From positions 30,683 through 52,528 of the forward strand of contig VHZZ01005708.1 in the NCBI GenBank assembly GCA_009801015.1: a stretch of DNA of 21,846 bases, read 5' to 3'. Position numbers and translations under genes: made by a program. The DNA is from Silene noctiflora (taxonomy: Eukaryota; Streptophyta; Magnoliopsida; Caryophyllales; Caryophyllaceae). Of this stretch, positions 1-10,795 are shown piece after piece; the stretch's first letter is position 1, and each line of letters opens with the position of its first letter. The notes under the pieces are model-generated. The model was not told where the DNA came from. It saw nothing but the letters and a program-made list of their open reading frames with translations, and searched no databases.

Positions 1-380
1 AAAGAAGAAGAAATAAAGAAATTAGGGAGAGAATAATGAAATGAAGAAGATGAAGAAATTAAATAGAAGAAATGAAGAAAACCAGGAAAATTAGAAGGAA
101 GTATGGGAGCTACAAGATGACTTGTTTAGAAACCGGAAATACCAGGTAAAAAATGGGGTCAGTCTACTATAAGTTAAATGATGTCAAAGATGAGATTTTT
201 CTCAGTTAAACACTACGATGGATTAATATGAGAAGAGGGGACATAGGATGGATTATTCTTATGAAATAACCCTTTATTTTTTCCCGCAAATTCACTCAGG
301 CAGTCACACTCACTCTAGTATTCATACACTTTATCTGCCGCCTAAAACTCGCACGCTTCCAAATAAAAAATAACACAAAA
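1..380 (+). promoter_or_regulatory. Upstream region and 5' UTR of the GCP4 gene
   Basis: No coding sequence is evident. Roughly the first 110 bases are strongly purine-rich on the plus strand (GAA and GAAA runs), a low-complexity tract. The stretch from about 250 to 380 is the likely core promoter and leader: it is AT-rich, holds an E2F-like TTTCCCGC motif, and ends in an A-rich leader just before the ATG at 381. A TATA-like string (ctataagtt) lies near 167, but it cannot be tied to a start site from sequence alone. The transcription start is not determined. Confidence 0.4.
280..287 (+). promoter_or_regulatory. E2F-like site TTTCCCGC
   Basis: A perfect match to the plant E2F/DP consensus TTTSSCGC, 94 bp upstream of the GCP4 start codon. 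E2F sites commonly sit close to the start codon of plant genes induced at G1/S. GCP4 is part of the microtubule-nucleating machinery, so cell-cycle control is plausible. The motif is only eight bases long, so chance occurrence cannot be excluded. Confidence 0.35.
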
Positions 381-3300
381 ATGTTACAAGAAATATTACT
401 AGCTTTACTAGGTTTCACCGGCGATTTAATTATCGACGACGATGAACACCGCAACTCCCTCGGCCTCCCTTCTCTCTCCACCGCCTCTGCCGCCGCACCC
501 GCATTCAAGCTCGCCGCCGACCTCTCCTTCATCCACCCTAGCGACCGGTACATTCTCATTTCTCAATTCTCCGTTTTTTTTTTCGATTTTTTGGAGGTTA
601 ATTTATGGAATTGACGTAATTTAGGGTTAATTGTTAGGGATGTGATTGAGAGGATTGTCAAGTTAGGGTTTTATTACCGGGAGCTTGATCGGTTTGCGAC
701 TAAGTCGCGGAATTTGAGCTGGATTAGGTCGGGGAGTGGAGAGGATGTGAACAAGTTTCCGGAGAGTCGGAGTGTGTATCGACGGGCGATTGCCAATGGT
801 ATTGTTGAAGTTCTTTCGGTTTATCGGTCTGCGGTTTTGCAGATTGAGCAGAAGTTGTTGGCTGATCATTTGCCCATTTTAGGGACTGTTACTCAGGGTC
901 TTTATAAGGTTTTCCCCCTTCTCTTCGTAATTTAATTTGTAGCTCTGTTGATACTTGATAGTAGTCCTTGGTGTTTATGATGCATACCCCTTCCCGTTCA
1001 AATTGTTGTTTATGGCTTTATTAATCTGTGATGAGTATTGTATTGAAATGTAACAACTAACAACTAGTTGATTGGGAGGTAGTTGCTTGCAATAATTCCA
1101 GTTTGTACTAAACTGCATTTCACATCGTTCTTCCCATTTTTCTAAATATATGCATGAATAAATTTGAAAAATGGGAAAAAGATGAAGGAAGGGCAAGGTT
1201 TCGTTTACTCCCTCCATCCCATTTCTATTGTACTGATTTTCTTTTCGGGACTTTACAATTTTTAACCCCCCCCCCCCCCCCTCCTCTAAATTGAAGAAAA
1301 TAGGGACAATGTATCTATGATGGAGGGGGTATTAGCTACAAGTTCTTAACTATGGGCGATCTCCAATGTATACTCTTTTTTATTACTAAATTTAGAAAGA
1401 GGATAATTGAGTTGGAATGAGTTAACTAGTTAAGTAGGAAAAGAGACAATATAAATGGGATGAAGGGAGTATTATATTTTTGTGCAAGTGGTAATAATGA
1501 AAAAATAGTGTAAATGATGCAAAGTTGAGGGATCCATATAGTTGGCAATTTTTTGGTATTTTCCCCCTCTTTTTATCCTTTTTGAGTTCATCAGTAGGTA
1601 GTTTGATGCTTGGTTTCTGTTTGATTTAAAAATAAAAAACCATTGTGATGATTACTGTTAGATGATGAATTGGGTGCTCCTTAGTCGTGATGACTGATGA
1701 GTGATGAATGACTGTTTTCGGTAAATTAAGACTGATAGTTGGATTAAAATAAAATTCTAGTGACAACTTTTTGCCTTTTGTTGTTGTTTGATTAGCTTGA
1801 ATCTACGGTGTCTGGGAGCAATAGTTGGATCTATGATGTCTTTTAACTTTCCCAGAGGAGTATCTAGTCAGCACTGTGTTTTTATTTTTTCACTGCAGAA
1901 TTGTGAATGGTCGTCTTCCATTTTTTGTACCATGTTATTGCCACTTACTCTCAAGGCTGTGACTAAATGTTTTTTCTTTCCCAGTTTTTTGTTCTTTTGC
2001 CTCCTCTATACGAAATTATTTTAGAGGTAGAGCGTGATGATATTCGGGGAGGAAAGCTTCTTGACCTTTTACATAAAAGATGCCACTGTGGGGTGCCTGA
2101 ACTACAAAACTGCTTGCAGAGGTAGTTTTTTTTATTTGTGTGTGTGTGTGTGTGTGTGTGTGGGAGATGCTTTTTAGTTACCTTTGTCACAATAATGAAT
2201 AGTAGTACTTCAATATTTCATGTCAGTTAACAACAGCAGCAACAAAAATTTGAGCCTTAATCCCAAAATGATTAAGGGTCAACAGACATGAATCATCATT
2301 TAAAACCGTCTCTGAGTGATCGCAAACCTCAAAGAGATAGAAAGAGAAGAGTGAAAAATTTCATGTCAGTTAAACAAAATAATACTTCCTCCATTCAAGT
2401 CCACTCTACCACTTTGCTTTTTCACGTTTGTCAACACGTGTTTTACACGTTAAATATCGTTAGCTATGTATTTACAAAAATTATAAAAGTTGGAATATTT
2501 TTAATGTACTCGTAAAGACGAACCAAACAAGATCTCACGTGAATATATTTTCACTTACGTATTGAGAGAAAATTGAAATTGAATTCTCACTCGTGAATAG
2601 TGTACAAAATGGAAATTGGTAGAGTGGAGTTGAATGGAGGAAGTAATAATAATAATAACAATAATAAATTCTTGCTATTTTGTGGGTCAAGTTGGTCTTG
2701 TATTAATGCTTCTGTATTTAGAAAACTAAAAAGAAAACATGCGTCGAACTGTCAGAAGGTTCTTTATTCCTGATTTGAGGAATATTTATTATTTTATTAT
2801 ACAGAAGTTCATCATCCTAGAGGAAAATGCACTGATGATCTAGTGCCTGTTCTCCTGAACTTATTTTTCTTCCTATGTTGTAAAAGTTGTCCACGAAGTT
2901 GCAAGAGGTTGGGATTTCACCAAAATATACCTAAAATCTTCTATGTTCAAGAAAGTTTAAACGAAAAATGCAGATAGGAAACTGAATAATTTTATATTTT
3001 TTTTATTGTAAAAGTAGACTATACATCTAAGCCCTCCTTACACTGCAATATGCATGAGACCTTGACTAATGTTGTTGTTATTGTTGTTGATGTTGATGGG
3101 TTGTGGGATTATTTTTTGTTGTCATAATATATCTGTATTGATGTATTTCTGTACCCCTTAATTAGGCTACTTTGGCATGGGCATCAAGTGATGTATAATC
3201 AGCTTGCATCTTGGATGGTTTATGGAATCCTCCAAGATCCTCATGATGAGTTCTTTATTCGAAGGTAATCTAAGCCTTAATTTTCTCATAGATCACTTCT

Positions 3301-6300
3301 TTTGTCATGACTCATGAGACTTGGCTATGTTTGTTAATTAAATCACCTAGTTTCTTACTAGCACACTTGTTTCTTATGGTGTTCGCTCTTAATATAGTGA
3401 CACTTCGTGAGCGTGTTTTATTATGCTTCTTATCAATCCATCAATATTTTGTGACCAGCTACAATTTTCAAGGAATGCCAACTTGAAACGCGCTGTTCTT
3501 TTTTATGACAATTTTTTTGCAGTATTCATGTAAAATTTTAGATTACAAGGATCCTCTTTTTTTGTCAATTAATTTCACAGCAACCTCCTTTTTTTGTCCT
3601 GTAGCATTTTTTAGCCAGCAAATATATCTATTATCGTTTTTGTGGCCCGGTTTCTTTTTCTGCAACAAATTGCCTGCCTCCTCCCTCCCTGACTGCACCA
3701 GTTGGTTTGTCTGTGCTCGTAAGTCCTAAGTATGTGAGTATTTTCTTTTATAGCATTCTAAGAAAGAGTTGCAAAGGATTGGGAGTCTCGATTAGCTAAG
3801 ATGGAAAGTTGTGGGCATCATCAGATATCAGTTTAGGTTGTTTTGAATTGCAGTGATGGGAGCCATCTGAAACTCTTCATTTGTCAAGATCGATTCAGGA
3901 TATGTGACCTGTTATATGGCTGAGGTCGTGAATTCTTAATAACATCAGAAAAAAACACCGCCACAGTTTTTCTCTCTAGCATTATGATTTTGGTGCTTTT
4001 TTTGTGTTTGCATTCCCCCCCCCCCCCCCNCTCTTCATATTTAATTGTACTTTTTATGCTAGTCTTGTGTTATCCTTGTTGTTTGAGCACCAGTTTTATT
4101 GTGGACAATGTGCTTATTTATCCGCTTATCTCAGTCAGGATGACAGCAAAGCAGAGAAAGACTTGCCAGATTCAGATATGCATAGAAAAATGACGCGCTT
4201 AAAACTAGGGGATTCATCGTTGGTCAACTGGCACTTGGGATTTCACATATCCTTGGTATTGCTCGTCTCTGCCCATAGATGTTTGTTCAAGTATCTTTCA
4301 ATATTACGTGTATGTTATTACTTATTATCATTTGTGTAACATTTGGAGATACCTGTAACAAAGCTCTTTTTTCTTGCTGACTAGGAGCAATTTTTCCCGC
4401 GTTCATTTTCCTGTACAATTTTAAAAAGCCACTGTGCTTTATGAGCCCTCTATTCCCCTTCTTGTTATGTTAAGTATACTTTTCCGGCATATGGAGGAGA
4501 TCTTTAAATATTTTTATTGGGTTGTTTCATATAACCTAAAGTATAGGCTTGTAAATATCTGCCTTTGTGGTTTTTGCTTGCTTTTTGGTACTGCAGATGT
4601 ACCATCATACTCCTTCAAATTTATTGAATAAGCCCTATTTGATTCTCTTAGTGAGAAGGAGAAGGTTCAATATGGCTTTTAGTTTTAATGAAAGGTGTAT
4701 GATGTACCTTTTATTGTATCTTCTCTAGTTAGGCACCTAAGGGAAATGGCATTTTGTCCTCTCTATTTAATTTTTCTGCCACTGCAGTACTAGTGTCCAA
4801 AAGGTTTGGTGGGATTGTTCCAGTATAGGCTACTCTAGTTTGCATGAGATAAATAGATTTTGGTAGAGTTGTTCGAATGTATTAGGCTAGTTTAGCTACA
4901 TGAGAAGTATCCAGATTCAAGACTAGTGTCCCAAGGGAGCACTGAGATGAGAATTTTGTAGCAGGAAGTAGGGTTTTTTGATATCAGATCTCGTATTTCT
5001 AACAGGAAGTTAGATCACCGGAGATCTGATATCAATTATGAGTGACGGTCTTGTCATGTGGTTATATATTTTGATATACAAGGACTTCTGCTCTTACTAT
5101 ATGTTTTTGCATCTCTGATAAGAGAACGAAACGACCAAAAGACAAAAAAGTTTGTAGCAGCGGTTTTGTGAGAAGAGTGTATCCCCTTTCTTCTCTCTTT
5201 ACATTTCATCATATTTTAAACGAGACACTGATTCTTTCCATTTTAGCAATGTGGAGTCTTGTTCTTTACGCTATTCTGACTTCCCTATACATATCTATAA
5301 CTGGAACAACATGGCAATGCAGGACATGCTTCCTGAATATATCCATATGCGAGTTGCGGAATCTATTCTATTTGCCGGGAAAGCAATAAGGGTTCTTCGA
5401 AATCCGAGCCCTGGCTTTTTTATGAAGGATTCCTTATATCATCACAAAATTCCCAGACAATCTCGCAAAAATCAGGGATTCAGTGGTCACTTCTCCTTCC
5501 AAAAGGATACACAAGCTGTCAGTAACAAGCTCAGTGTTGATGATTTAGAACCACCTGGAGAAGATTTACTTTCTCAATCTGAGGCAGACAAAATCGAAAC
5601 AATGCTTCAAGACTTGAAGGTCTAGCACTCTTTTGTTTTTTGCTCATGTAGACTATACATTCTCTGGCTGTGTTTTTTTGGTAGTTTCTTCTACTAATAA
5701 GCTGATTCTTACTCTGATATGCAGGATTCAACTGAATTTCACAAGAGGTCATTTGAGTGTGCTGTTGACTCCATTCGTTCTATTGCAGCCAGTCATTTAT
5801 GGCAGGTATGTTATGCAGTATTGTCTTTAGCCTTTAGGGAATGCGTCTAAAATTAATAATAATTGCAGCTTGTAGTTGTTCGTGCTGATCTTAATGGACA
5901 TTTAAAGGCTCTTAAAGACTATTTTCTGCTGGCCAAGGGAGATTTCTTCCAGGTTAGATATTGAAAATTTAAGATTTCACATCTTGCTAGTTGCTACTAT
6001 GGAAAATGAAGGCTTTAATTTTTGTGCCAGTGCTTTCTTGAGGAAAGTCGCCAATTGATGCGTTTACCACCTCGCCAATCAACGGCGGAAGCTGATCTTC
6101 TTGTTCCGTTCCAGCTGGTATAGTTTAACTCACCTTTCCTTCTGTTATCTCTTTGACCCTTAATTTGGTAGTGGCTGTTTCATGTAGAACACTATATGGA
6201 CAGCACATTGTGAAATCAAGGGATTCAAGGCTCATAATATTTTATCTTGTAGCTATATTCTGAAAGCTATTTGACTCAGACCAGGCAACAAGTGTGAAAA

Positions 6301-9300
6301 AAATTGAAGTTCTTGGTTGAAGTTTATTGTTGAAGTAACATACTCTAAAAGTCTGTTTTTTTTAAAAATAAATAAATTTGAAGCTGTCTTGACTCCTGAT
6401 ATAGTGGAAGTATCAATTTAAAGATTTCTTTTGTCAGTGTCATTTCCTGCTGCAAGCAGGAATTAAGGCATGATTTTTTCACAGAAAATGAATGATGTAT
6501 CAGAAAAGATGTAGGAGCTGTAGGCTCTATATAAAATGTTACTATGCTGTTTATTTGGAACTGAATTGATTGCACAACCAGTTCTGCTTAATTTAGACTA
6601 AACAATGAGTCTGTCGTGATGACCTCTATTATGTTCTCCAGTGATAAAGGTTGCGTAATTGAGTTTCTATGTAATGCAGGCCGCTTTGAAGACAATTAGT
6701 GATGATGACAAATACTTCTCTAGAGTATCATTAAGGTGAGGACCTGTACCATAAATCCATAATACATGTTGATGCTATATGATAGTCTGTTTAAACTAAA
6801 ATCTAACCCAGTACTTCTGCGTACTTCTACCTAAGCTATCATTTGATTGTCATTCAAGTTGCTATTCTTTATCATATGCGTCTTAAGTTTGGGGCCAAGC
6901 ACTGGGGTCCCTGATGCCCCCCTGAGCCCCTGATGTTATTAATTATAGGTTACTTTTATATTTTTGTTCTGAGTGAATAAAGGTAGATTAGGTGTAGAAT
7001 TTTGCCAGTGCCATGGCCATGGAGGGATTGGTTACAGTGGCTAGAATGGTCTATTAAACGACATCATTGTTAGTTTTCCCAGAGTAATTGTTAAACTAGG
7101 TTTCTGGTTGTTTGCCACTTATCACCATATAAATGTAGATATTGATCTTCAATGATCTTATTTTCTATCAATGCCTTTGTGTGAGTTTTTTCAGAACTTT
7201 AGTTTTGTCCCTTTATTTCTGTAGCATTTCTTTCTTTCATGCCATTACAACTATTTTGTTTAACTATATGCTAGCTAGTTGGGGTTCACTGCGCTGTATC
7301 TCTGTTTCACCCTATACCCTTTTCCTGATGTATTTCACACTGTAGGATGCCTTCAGCTGTAAATCCATCCCAAGTTGATGTTACTAAATCAAAAGTTCTT
7401 GTTGCCTCATCAAGTACTGCAGCAGACCTGGATGGCTGGGATGGTATTACACTTGAATATTCTATTGATTGGCCCTTGCAGTTGTTCTTCTCACAAGAAG
7501 TGCTATCTAAGTAAGCCTTTATTTGTTTTTGGATACTTCATTAGGAAAAAATGTATACAATTATGAAGAGGTTCTCTTTCCGTACCGGGACTATTTGTTT
7601 ATTTTCGTAAGGAAATAGCCAGTGTTATGGGATAATGGCTTTGGCAACTATGGCTGTTAGATAAGATTGCCCTTACTTTTCTTCCAGTAAAAAGTCACTG
7701 CTTTCTTTGCAGATATTGCCGTGTATTCCAGTATCTGTTGCGGCTTAAGCGGACACAAATGGAGTTAGAAAAATCCTGGGCTTCAGTGATGCATCAGGAT
7801 CATAGTGACTTTGCCGAGCGTCGGAACGATCCTGCAAAGTGCTCAACACTGCAGCAACGACGACAACGCTTTAGGCCAATGTGGCGGGTTAGAGAACATA
7901 TGGCCTTCCTGATTAGGAATCTTCAATTTTATATCCAGGTATTGAATGCTAATGGTTGATGTTTTAATAATAATGTTATATAGCTTTTCTGAAAAGCATG
8001 TAAGAGAAATAGTTTGCTAATTGCAAGGTAAAGTCCGTATACGTCTCGGTATTAGACGCCTAGGCAGGATTATCAGTTGAGGCACTTGGGTAATGATATG
8101 GGTTGATATAGCTGTTGTAACCATGAGTGCTTTGATGATGAATGTAGTCCAGTTCACTAGTGAGTCTAGTGCCTCTTTCATTAAGATAGATTTTTACAAT
8201 ATTTTTGCTTAACTTTGTTTCATGAGTTTGGTTAGGTTACTTTATTTATCCAAATAAACATAAAAGTCAAGACTGTAATATTCACTTTAAGCACTTGGCG
8301 TTTACTCTGTGGTCATCCTGTGCAACTTAAAAGTCAAGACTCCTGACATAGACAAAAATATGTAATAAGTCTGAAAAAGAAATGCTGCAAACAAATGGCT
8401 GGATGCTTTCAAACAAATAATGTAACTAGTCTATAAAATATGACTCCACTTATCATTTTTTTTCAACTGTTGGATGATGAGTTGCCTTCTGCACAACTCA
8501 TTGTCAAATTCAAGTGTGTAGGAGGCATTCATGTGCCATGTGTTGCTACTATTTGCCTGTGGTTTTGGGCTCTCAGTTTCATTTTGTTGTCTATACACCA
8601 TTTCTCCCTTGTGTCCAGCATGTCGGCATGGCGCAAGACATGACAAAAATACACCCGACAGAGATGGCATCTACACACTTGCGATGAAGAGGTTGTGTTT
8701 CTCATATGAAGCTTCAAGGACAAAACATACACGCGTGTAAAAAGGAATAAGAAGGCAGCCTAGTTAAACCTGATAAATTGTTAATAAAATAATGAAGAAT
8801 AGGGAAGGGGGAGCGAGAATGTTTAATTCTGCCAAAATGGTTCCTGACTTTACCCGGTACCCTGGTAGTCGAAACTTACTTTCGTCTATTTTGTATGGTT
8901 TGTCTTTTTTGTCCAAACTGAAATAGTTATATTACTGATATACTTGCCTAACAGTCGCTGCTATATTAATACGGTGTTTTTAAGATATTTATAGAGTAAA
9001 GGATTGGAATAGTTTTTGAGCTATGCCTGTATCTGCAAGACACCTGTTTGTTCATATCTAAGTATTCAAATGTAACCTAATTTTGGATGAAGTCTTGGAA
9101 TTTCATTATCATTTTAAGCCTTAAATTTAAAGTGTAATAGCTATGTAGACTTAAGGTTGGATTAAAATGGTAAAATTTGGGTGCATGCTAGAGAATCTAA
9201 CCTGGGTACTTAAATAGAATAAAAGGTGGGAGTATTGTTCCACCATACTTTTGTTTCTTTTTACTCTCATCTTCTTCTTTTGTAGTTTTGTTGTTTCCAT

Positions 9301-10795
9301 TATGCTTTTCCCACTTAATTCTCTCGAGTCTCTTTCCGCAGGTGGACGTAATAGAATCTCAATGGAATTTGCTGCAAAACCATATCCAAGATTCACGTGA
9401 TTTTACTGAACTTGTGAATTTTCATCAGGAGTAAGTAAATTATTTAAGTACCTCCAGATAAAGTAAATTATTTAGGTGATGGGCCTTTCTTACAAGTAAG
9501 GTTGCGTGCTGTAGCTGCGTGATAGTGGATTATTTATGTGCATTAGAGAACTGAACAATGTGTTCTTTTCTAACATGGCTTCCCAATGTTGTTAGCACTT
9601 GCCAGTGTGACCGTCTCTTAAATTATGTGTAGATGATTATATCATAACTGGAAAACATTTCAGTAAATTTTACGCTTGCACGGTGTCACGATGTGATGTT
9701 TCTAGACGCCAAAATTCCCTGACGTACTTCTACTATCTTTACAGGTATTTGTCGGCCTTGATTTCTCAGTCATTTTTGGACATTGGTTCTGTGTCTAGAA
9801 TTTTGGACAGTATAATGAAACTCTGTCTGCAATACTGTTGGAACCTTGAAAACCAAGAAAGTCCAAATACAGCTCAACTGGATCATATAACCGAGGTAAC
9901 TTCAAAAGCACATTAATAGCAATGTTACCCAGTGTGCACCTAGATGAATCCTTCTTAGTTGGTTGAAGTCATCGCTTATGGACTACTATGTTTCCTGGAC
10001 TAGATATTGACTATGACACTGTGACGGCAAGACGCTTCATTTTAAGCTAAAAATATGTGGATTTGTCAATATAGCCGGAGATTGACACGTGAGCACACGC
10101 CCATGTCAAATATCTCAAAATGTTTCAGAGCAACATAGATAGTGTAAATCTAGTTTTTTTTTTTTCTTTTTTTTTTTCCCTTCTTGGGGGAGGTTTAATC
10201 ATGATCTTTAAAAACATGGAATTGATTAGAGCATAAGAAAACTTGCGGTGTCTTCTTCTGCCGTTTGCTGAACCACTATATTTTTGCATGCTTTTTCTTG
10301 CTATACTTAAAAGTGTGTTTTGTGATGGTTGACACCGTGCTACAAATGAGGACACTTTAGTTTGTGCACTCTAATATTAACTTGAATTCACATTTCAGGA
10401 ATTTAACAAAAAATCAAATTCTTTGTACACTATATTACGCAGCAGCCGGCTTGCTGGAAGTCAGCGAGCCCCCTTCTTAAGACGTTTCCTTTTACGTTTG
10501 AATTTCAACTCCTTTTTTGAGGTAAATTTATAATCATCCCCTCTCAATGACTTGTTCGTACTTACATTTGACTTTTGCTCCTCACTACAACAGTCTTCTA
10601 CATAAATGTAGGCATTACTATTTTCTTAGCCATATTCATTATAGACCTAATTGATACAAAGTATTATCTTCAAGATTTACATGTTTGCTGACATTTTTCT
10701 CTTTTCCTTCCCCTTATTTCTTTGGTACACAGGCAACTGCAAGAGGCGTGTTGAATGTTGTCAGGCCGCGCCCCTCTCTTCCCATTTTACAGTAG
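381..10795 (+). CDS. GCP4: Gamma-tubulin complex component 4 (GCP4), complete gene of 16 coding exons
   Basis: Spc97/Spc98-family subunit of the gamma-tubulin ring complex, which nucleates microtubules at the nuclear envelope, along cortical microtubules and in mitotic arrays. Exons read from splice sites and reading frame: 381-547, 638-908, 1985-2121, 3166-3264, 4135-4255, 5323-5619, 5725-5805, 5869-5952, 6031-6117, 6680-6735, 7346-7510, 7713-7938, 9342-9430, 9745-9895, 10399-10521, 10733-10795. They total 2217 bp, giving 738 residues plus TAG, close to the roughly 745 I recall for Arabidopsis GCP4. The N-terminus (MLQEILLALLGFTGDLI) is the conserved GCP4 start. The grip1-type region includes LLWHGHQVMYNQLASWMVYG near residues 193-212. 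The C-terminal GCP domain includes HLWQLVVVRADLNGHLKALK near 388-407 and MWRVREHMAFLIRNLQFYIQ near 578-597. The C-terminus (RGVLNVVRPRPSLPILQ) matches the family. All junctions are GT-AG and in phase, with no internal stop or frameshift, so the gene looks intact. The segment around residues 225-260 and the loop near 295-345 are the least conserved parts and rest mainly on frame and splice logic. Confidence 0.95.
1208..1469. mobile_element. Stowaway MITE in GCP4 intron 2
   Basis: Non-autonomous Tc1/mariner-type miniature element of 262 bp. The left end reads CTCCCTCCATCCCATTT; the right end, reverse-complemented, reads CTCCCTTCATCCCATTT, and similarity continues for some 35 bp. Both ends are flanked by TA (1206-1207 and 1470-1471), the Stowaway target duplication. 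It contains a run of about 16 C near 1266-1281 and an internal terminus-like string (ATGGAGGGGGTA) near 1320. That string may mark a nested or rearranged copy. Confidence 0.85.
2137..2162 (+). repeat. (TG)13 microsatellite in GCP4 intron 3
   Basis: Uninterrupted TG dinucleotide run starting 16 bp after the exon 3 donor. Probably length-polymorphic. Such runs near a donor can modulate splicing, but nothing here shows that. Confidence 0.95.
2224..2340 (-). mobile_element. SINE-derived fragment with TTG-type 3' tail, GCP4 intron 3
   Basis: On the plus strand a CAA/CAG-rich tail (acaacagcagcaacaa) is followed by gagccttaatcccaaaatga, then tgaatcatcatttaaaacc. I recognise this combination from a widespread family of TTG-tailed plant SINEs, so the element lies on the minus strand with its 3' end at low coordinates. 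The 5' limit near 2340 is approximate and no target duplication was identified. Confidence 0.55.
2385..2643. mobile_element. Stowaway MITE in GCP4 intron 3
   Basis: A 259-bp element. Its left end CTTCCTCCATTCAAGTCCAC is matched by the reverse complement of the right end (CTTCCTCCATTCAACTCCAC), and pairing continues through CTCTACCA. TA duplications flank it at 2383-2384 and 2644-2645. The well-preserved inverted repeats suggest a fairly recent insertion. The family differs from the intron 2 copy in terminal sequence. Confidence 0.85.
2645..2668 (+). repeat. Short AAT-rich microsatellite beside the MITE
   Basis: Imperfect (AAT)n tract directly abutting the right TA of the intron 3 Stowaway element, with one AAC interruption. 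Simple low-complexity sequence. Confidence 0.6.
3016..3098 (+). mobile_element. Possible 5'-truncated Au-like SINE, GCP4 intron 3
   Basis: The string atacatctaagccctcctta, then tgactaatgttgttgttatt and more TTG units, resembles the 3' half of Au-type SINEs (a tRNA-related 'TACATC..CCCTCC' block, then a TTG tail). Divergence is high and the 5' part is missing, so this is a recognition call that needs alignment. Confidence 0.4.
3265..4134 (+). other. GCP4 intron 4: no gene, contains the poly-C/N site
   Basis: An 870-bp intron between exons 4 and 5, from GTAATC to CTCAG. Apart from T-rich stretches and the homopolymer near 4015 I see no repeat family, RNA gene or coding segment in it. A four-base-downstream AG (CAGTCAG at the acceptor) would break the frame, so the first AG is used in this model. 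Confidence 0.6.
4015..4030 (+). repeat. Poly-C run ending in the window's only N
   Basis: Fifteen C residues followed by an N at 4030. It lies in intron 4, so the ambiguity does not affect the predicted protein. The true C-run length is uncertain. Confidence 0.9.
4256..5322 (+). other. GCP4 intron 5
   Basis: A 1067-bp intron from GTATTG to TGCAG. It holds a perfect inverted repeat near 4979-5034 and otherwise ordinary T-rich intron sequence. No coding or RNA gene was recognised. A TTTCCCGC string at about 4385 is an isolated match without promoter context. Confidence 0.6.
4979..5034. repeat. Perfect 14-bp inverted repeat with nested small stem
   Basis: TGATATCAGATCTC at 4979-4992 is the exact reverse complement of GAGATCTGATATCA at 5021-5034. 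Inside the 28-base spacer, TCTAAC and GTTAGA form a second, smaller stem. The whole could fold as a two-tier hairpin in the pre-mRNA. It has no coding role and matches no family I can name. Confidence 0.75.
6118..7345 (+). other. GCP4 introns 9 and 10 around exon 10
   Basis: Introns 6118-6679 and 6736-7345 flank the 56-bp exon 10 (6680-6735). Neither contains a recognisable gene or repeat family. A short GC-richer patch near 6890-6935 (ggggtccctgatgcccccct) stands out from the AT-rich background but cannot be assigned. Confidence 0.5.
7939..9341 (+). other. GCP4 intron 12, the longest intron (1403 bp)
   Basis: No conserved coding segment. It carries a weak SINE-like patch near 8026-8105, two copies of aaaagtcaagact near 8262 and 8327, and a GC-richer stretch around 8610-8670 (atgtcggcatggcgcaagac) that I could not assign. 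The short reading frames here on both strands look like chance openings. Confidence 0.5.
8026..8105 (+). mobile_element. Possible eroded Au-like SINE remnant in GCP4 intron 12
   Basis: The order aaagtccgtatacgtctc, then gacgcctaggcaggatta, then cacttgggtaatgatatggg follows the layout of Au-type SINE 3' halves (GTCTGCGTAC.. / ..CACC..GTGGGATT.. / CACTGGGTAATG-TTG). Identity is low and the TTG tail is degraded, so the call is tentative. Confidence 0.3.
10154..10177 (+). repeat. T-rich homopolymer tract in GCP4 intron 14
   Basis: Two long T runs broken by a single C, inside the 503-bp intron 9896-10398. Nothing else identifiable lies in this intron. Confidence 0.8.

Noticed and set aside
4385..4395. 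Second E2F-like TTTCCCGC in intron 5
   Set aside because: It lies far inside the gene with no promoter context; an eight-base match is expected by chance at this scale.
5251..5322. Upstream extension of GCP4 exon 6 from the longer open frame
   Set aside because: The frame stays open into the intron, but family similarity starts exactly after the TGCAG acceptor at 5322, and the phase matches exon 5.
8431..8740. Overlapping frames on both strands in GCP4 intron 12
   Set aside because: Several mutually overlapping short frames with no conserved motifs; the flanking exons splice across them in phase.
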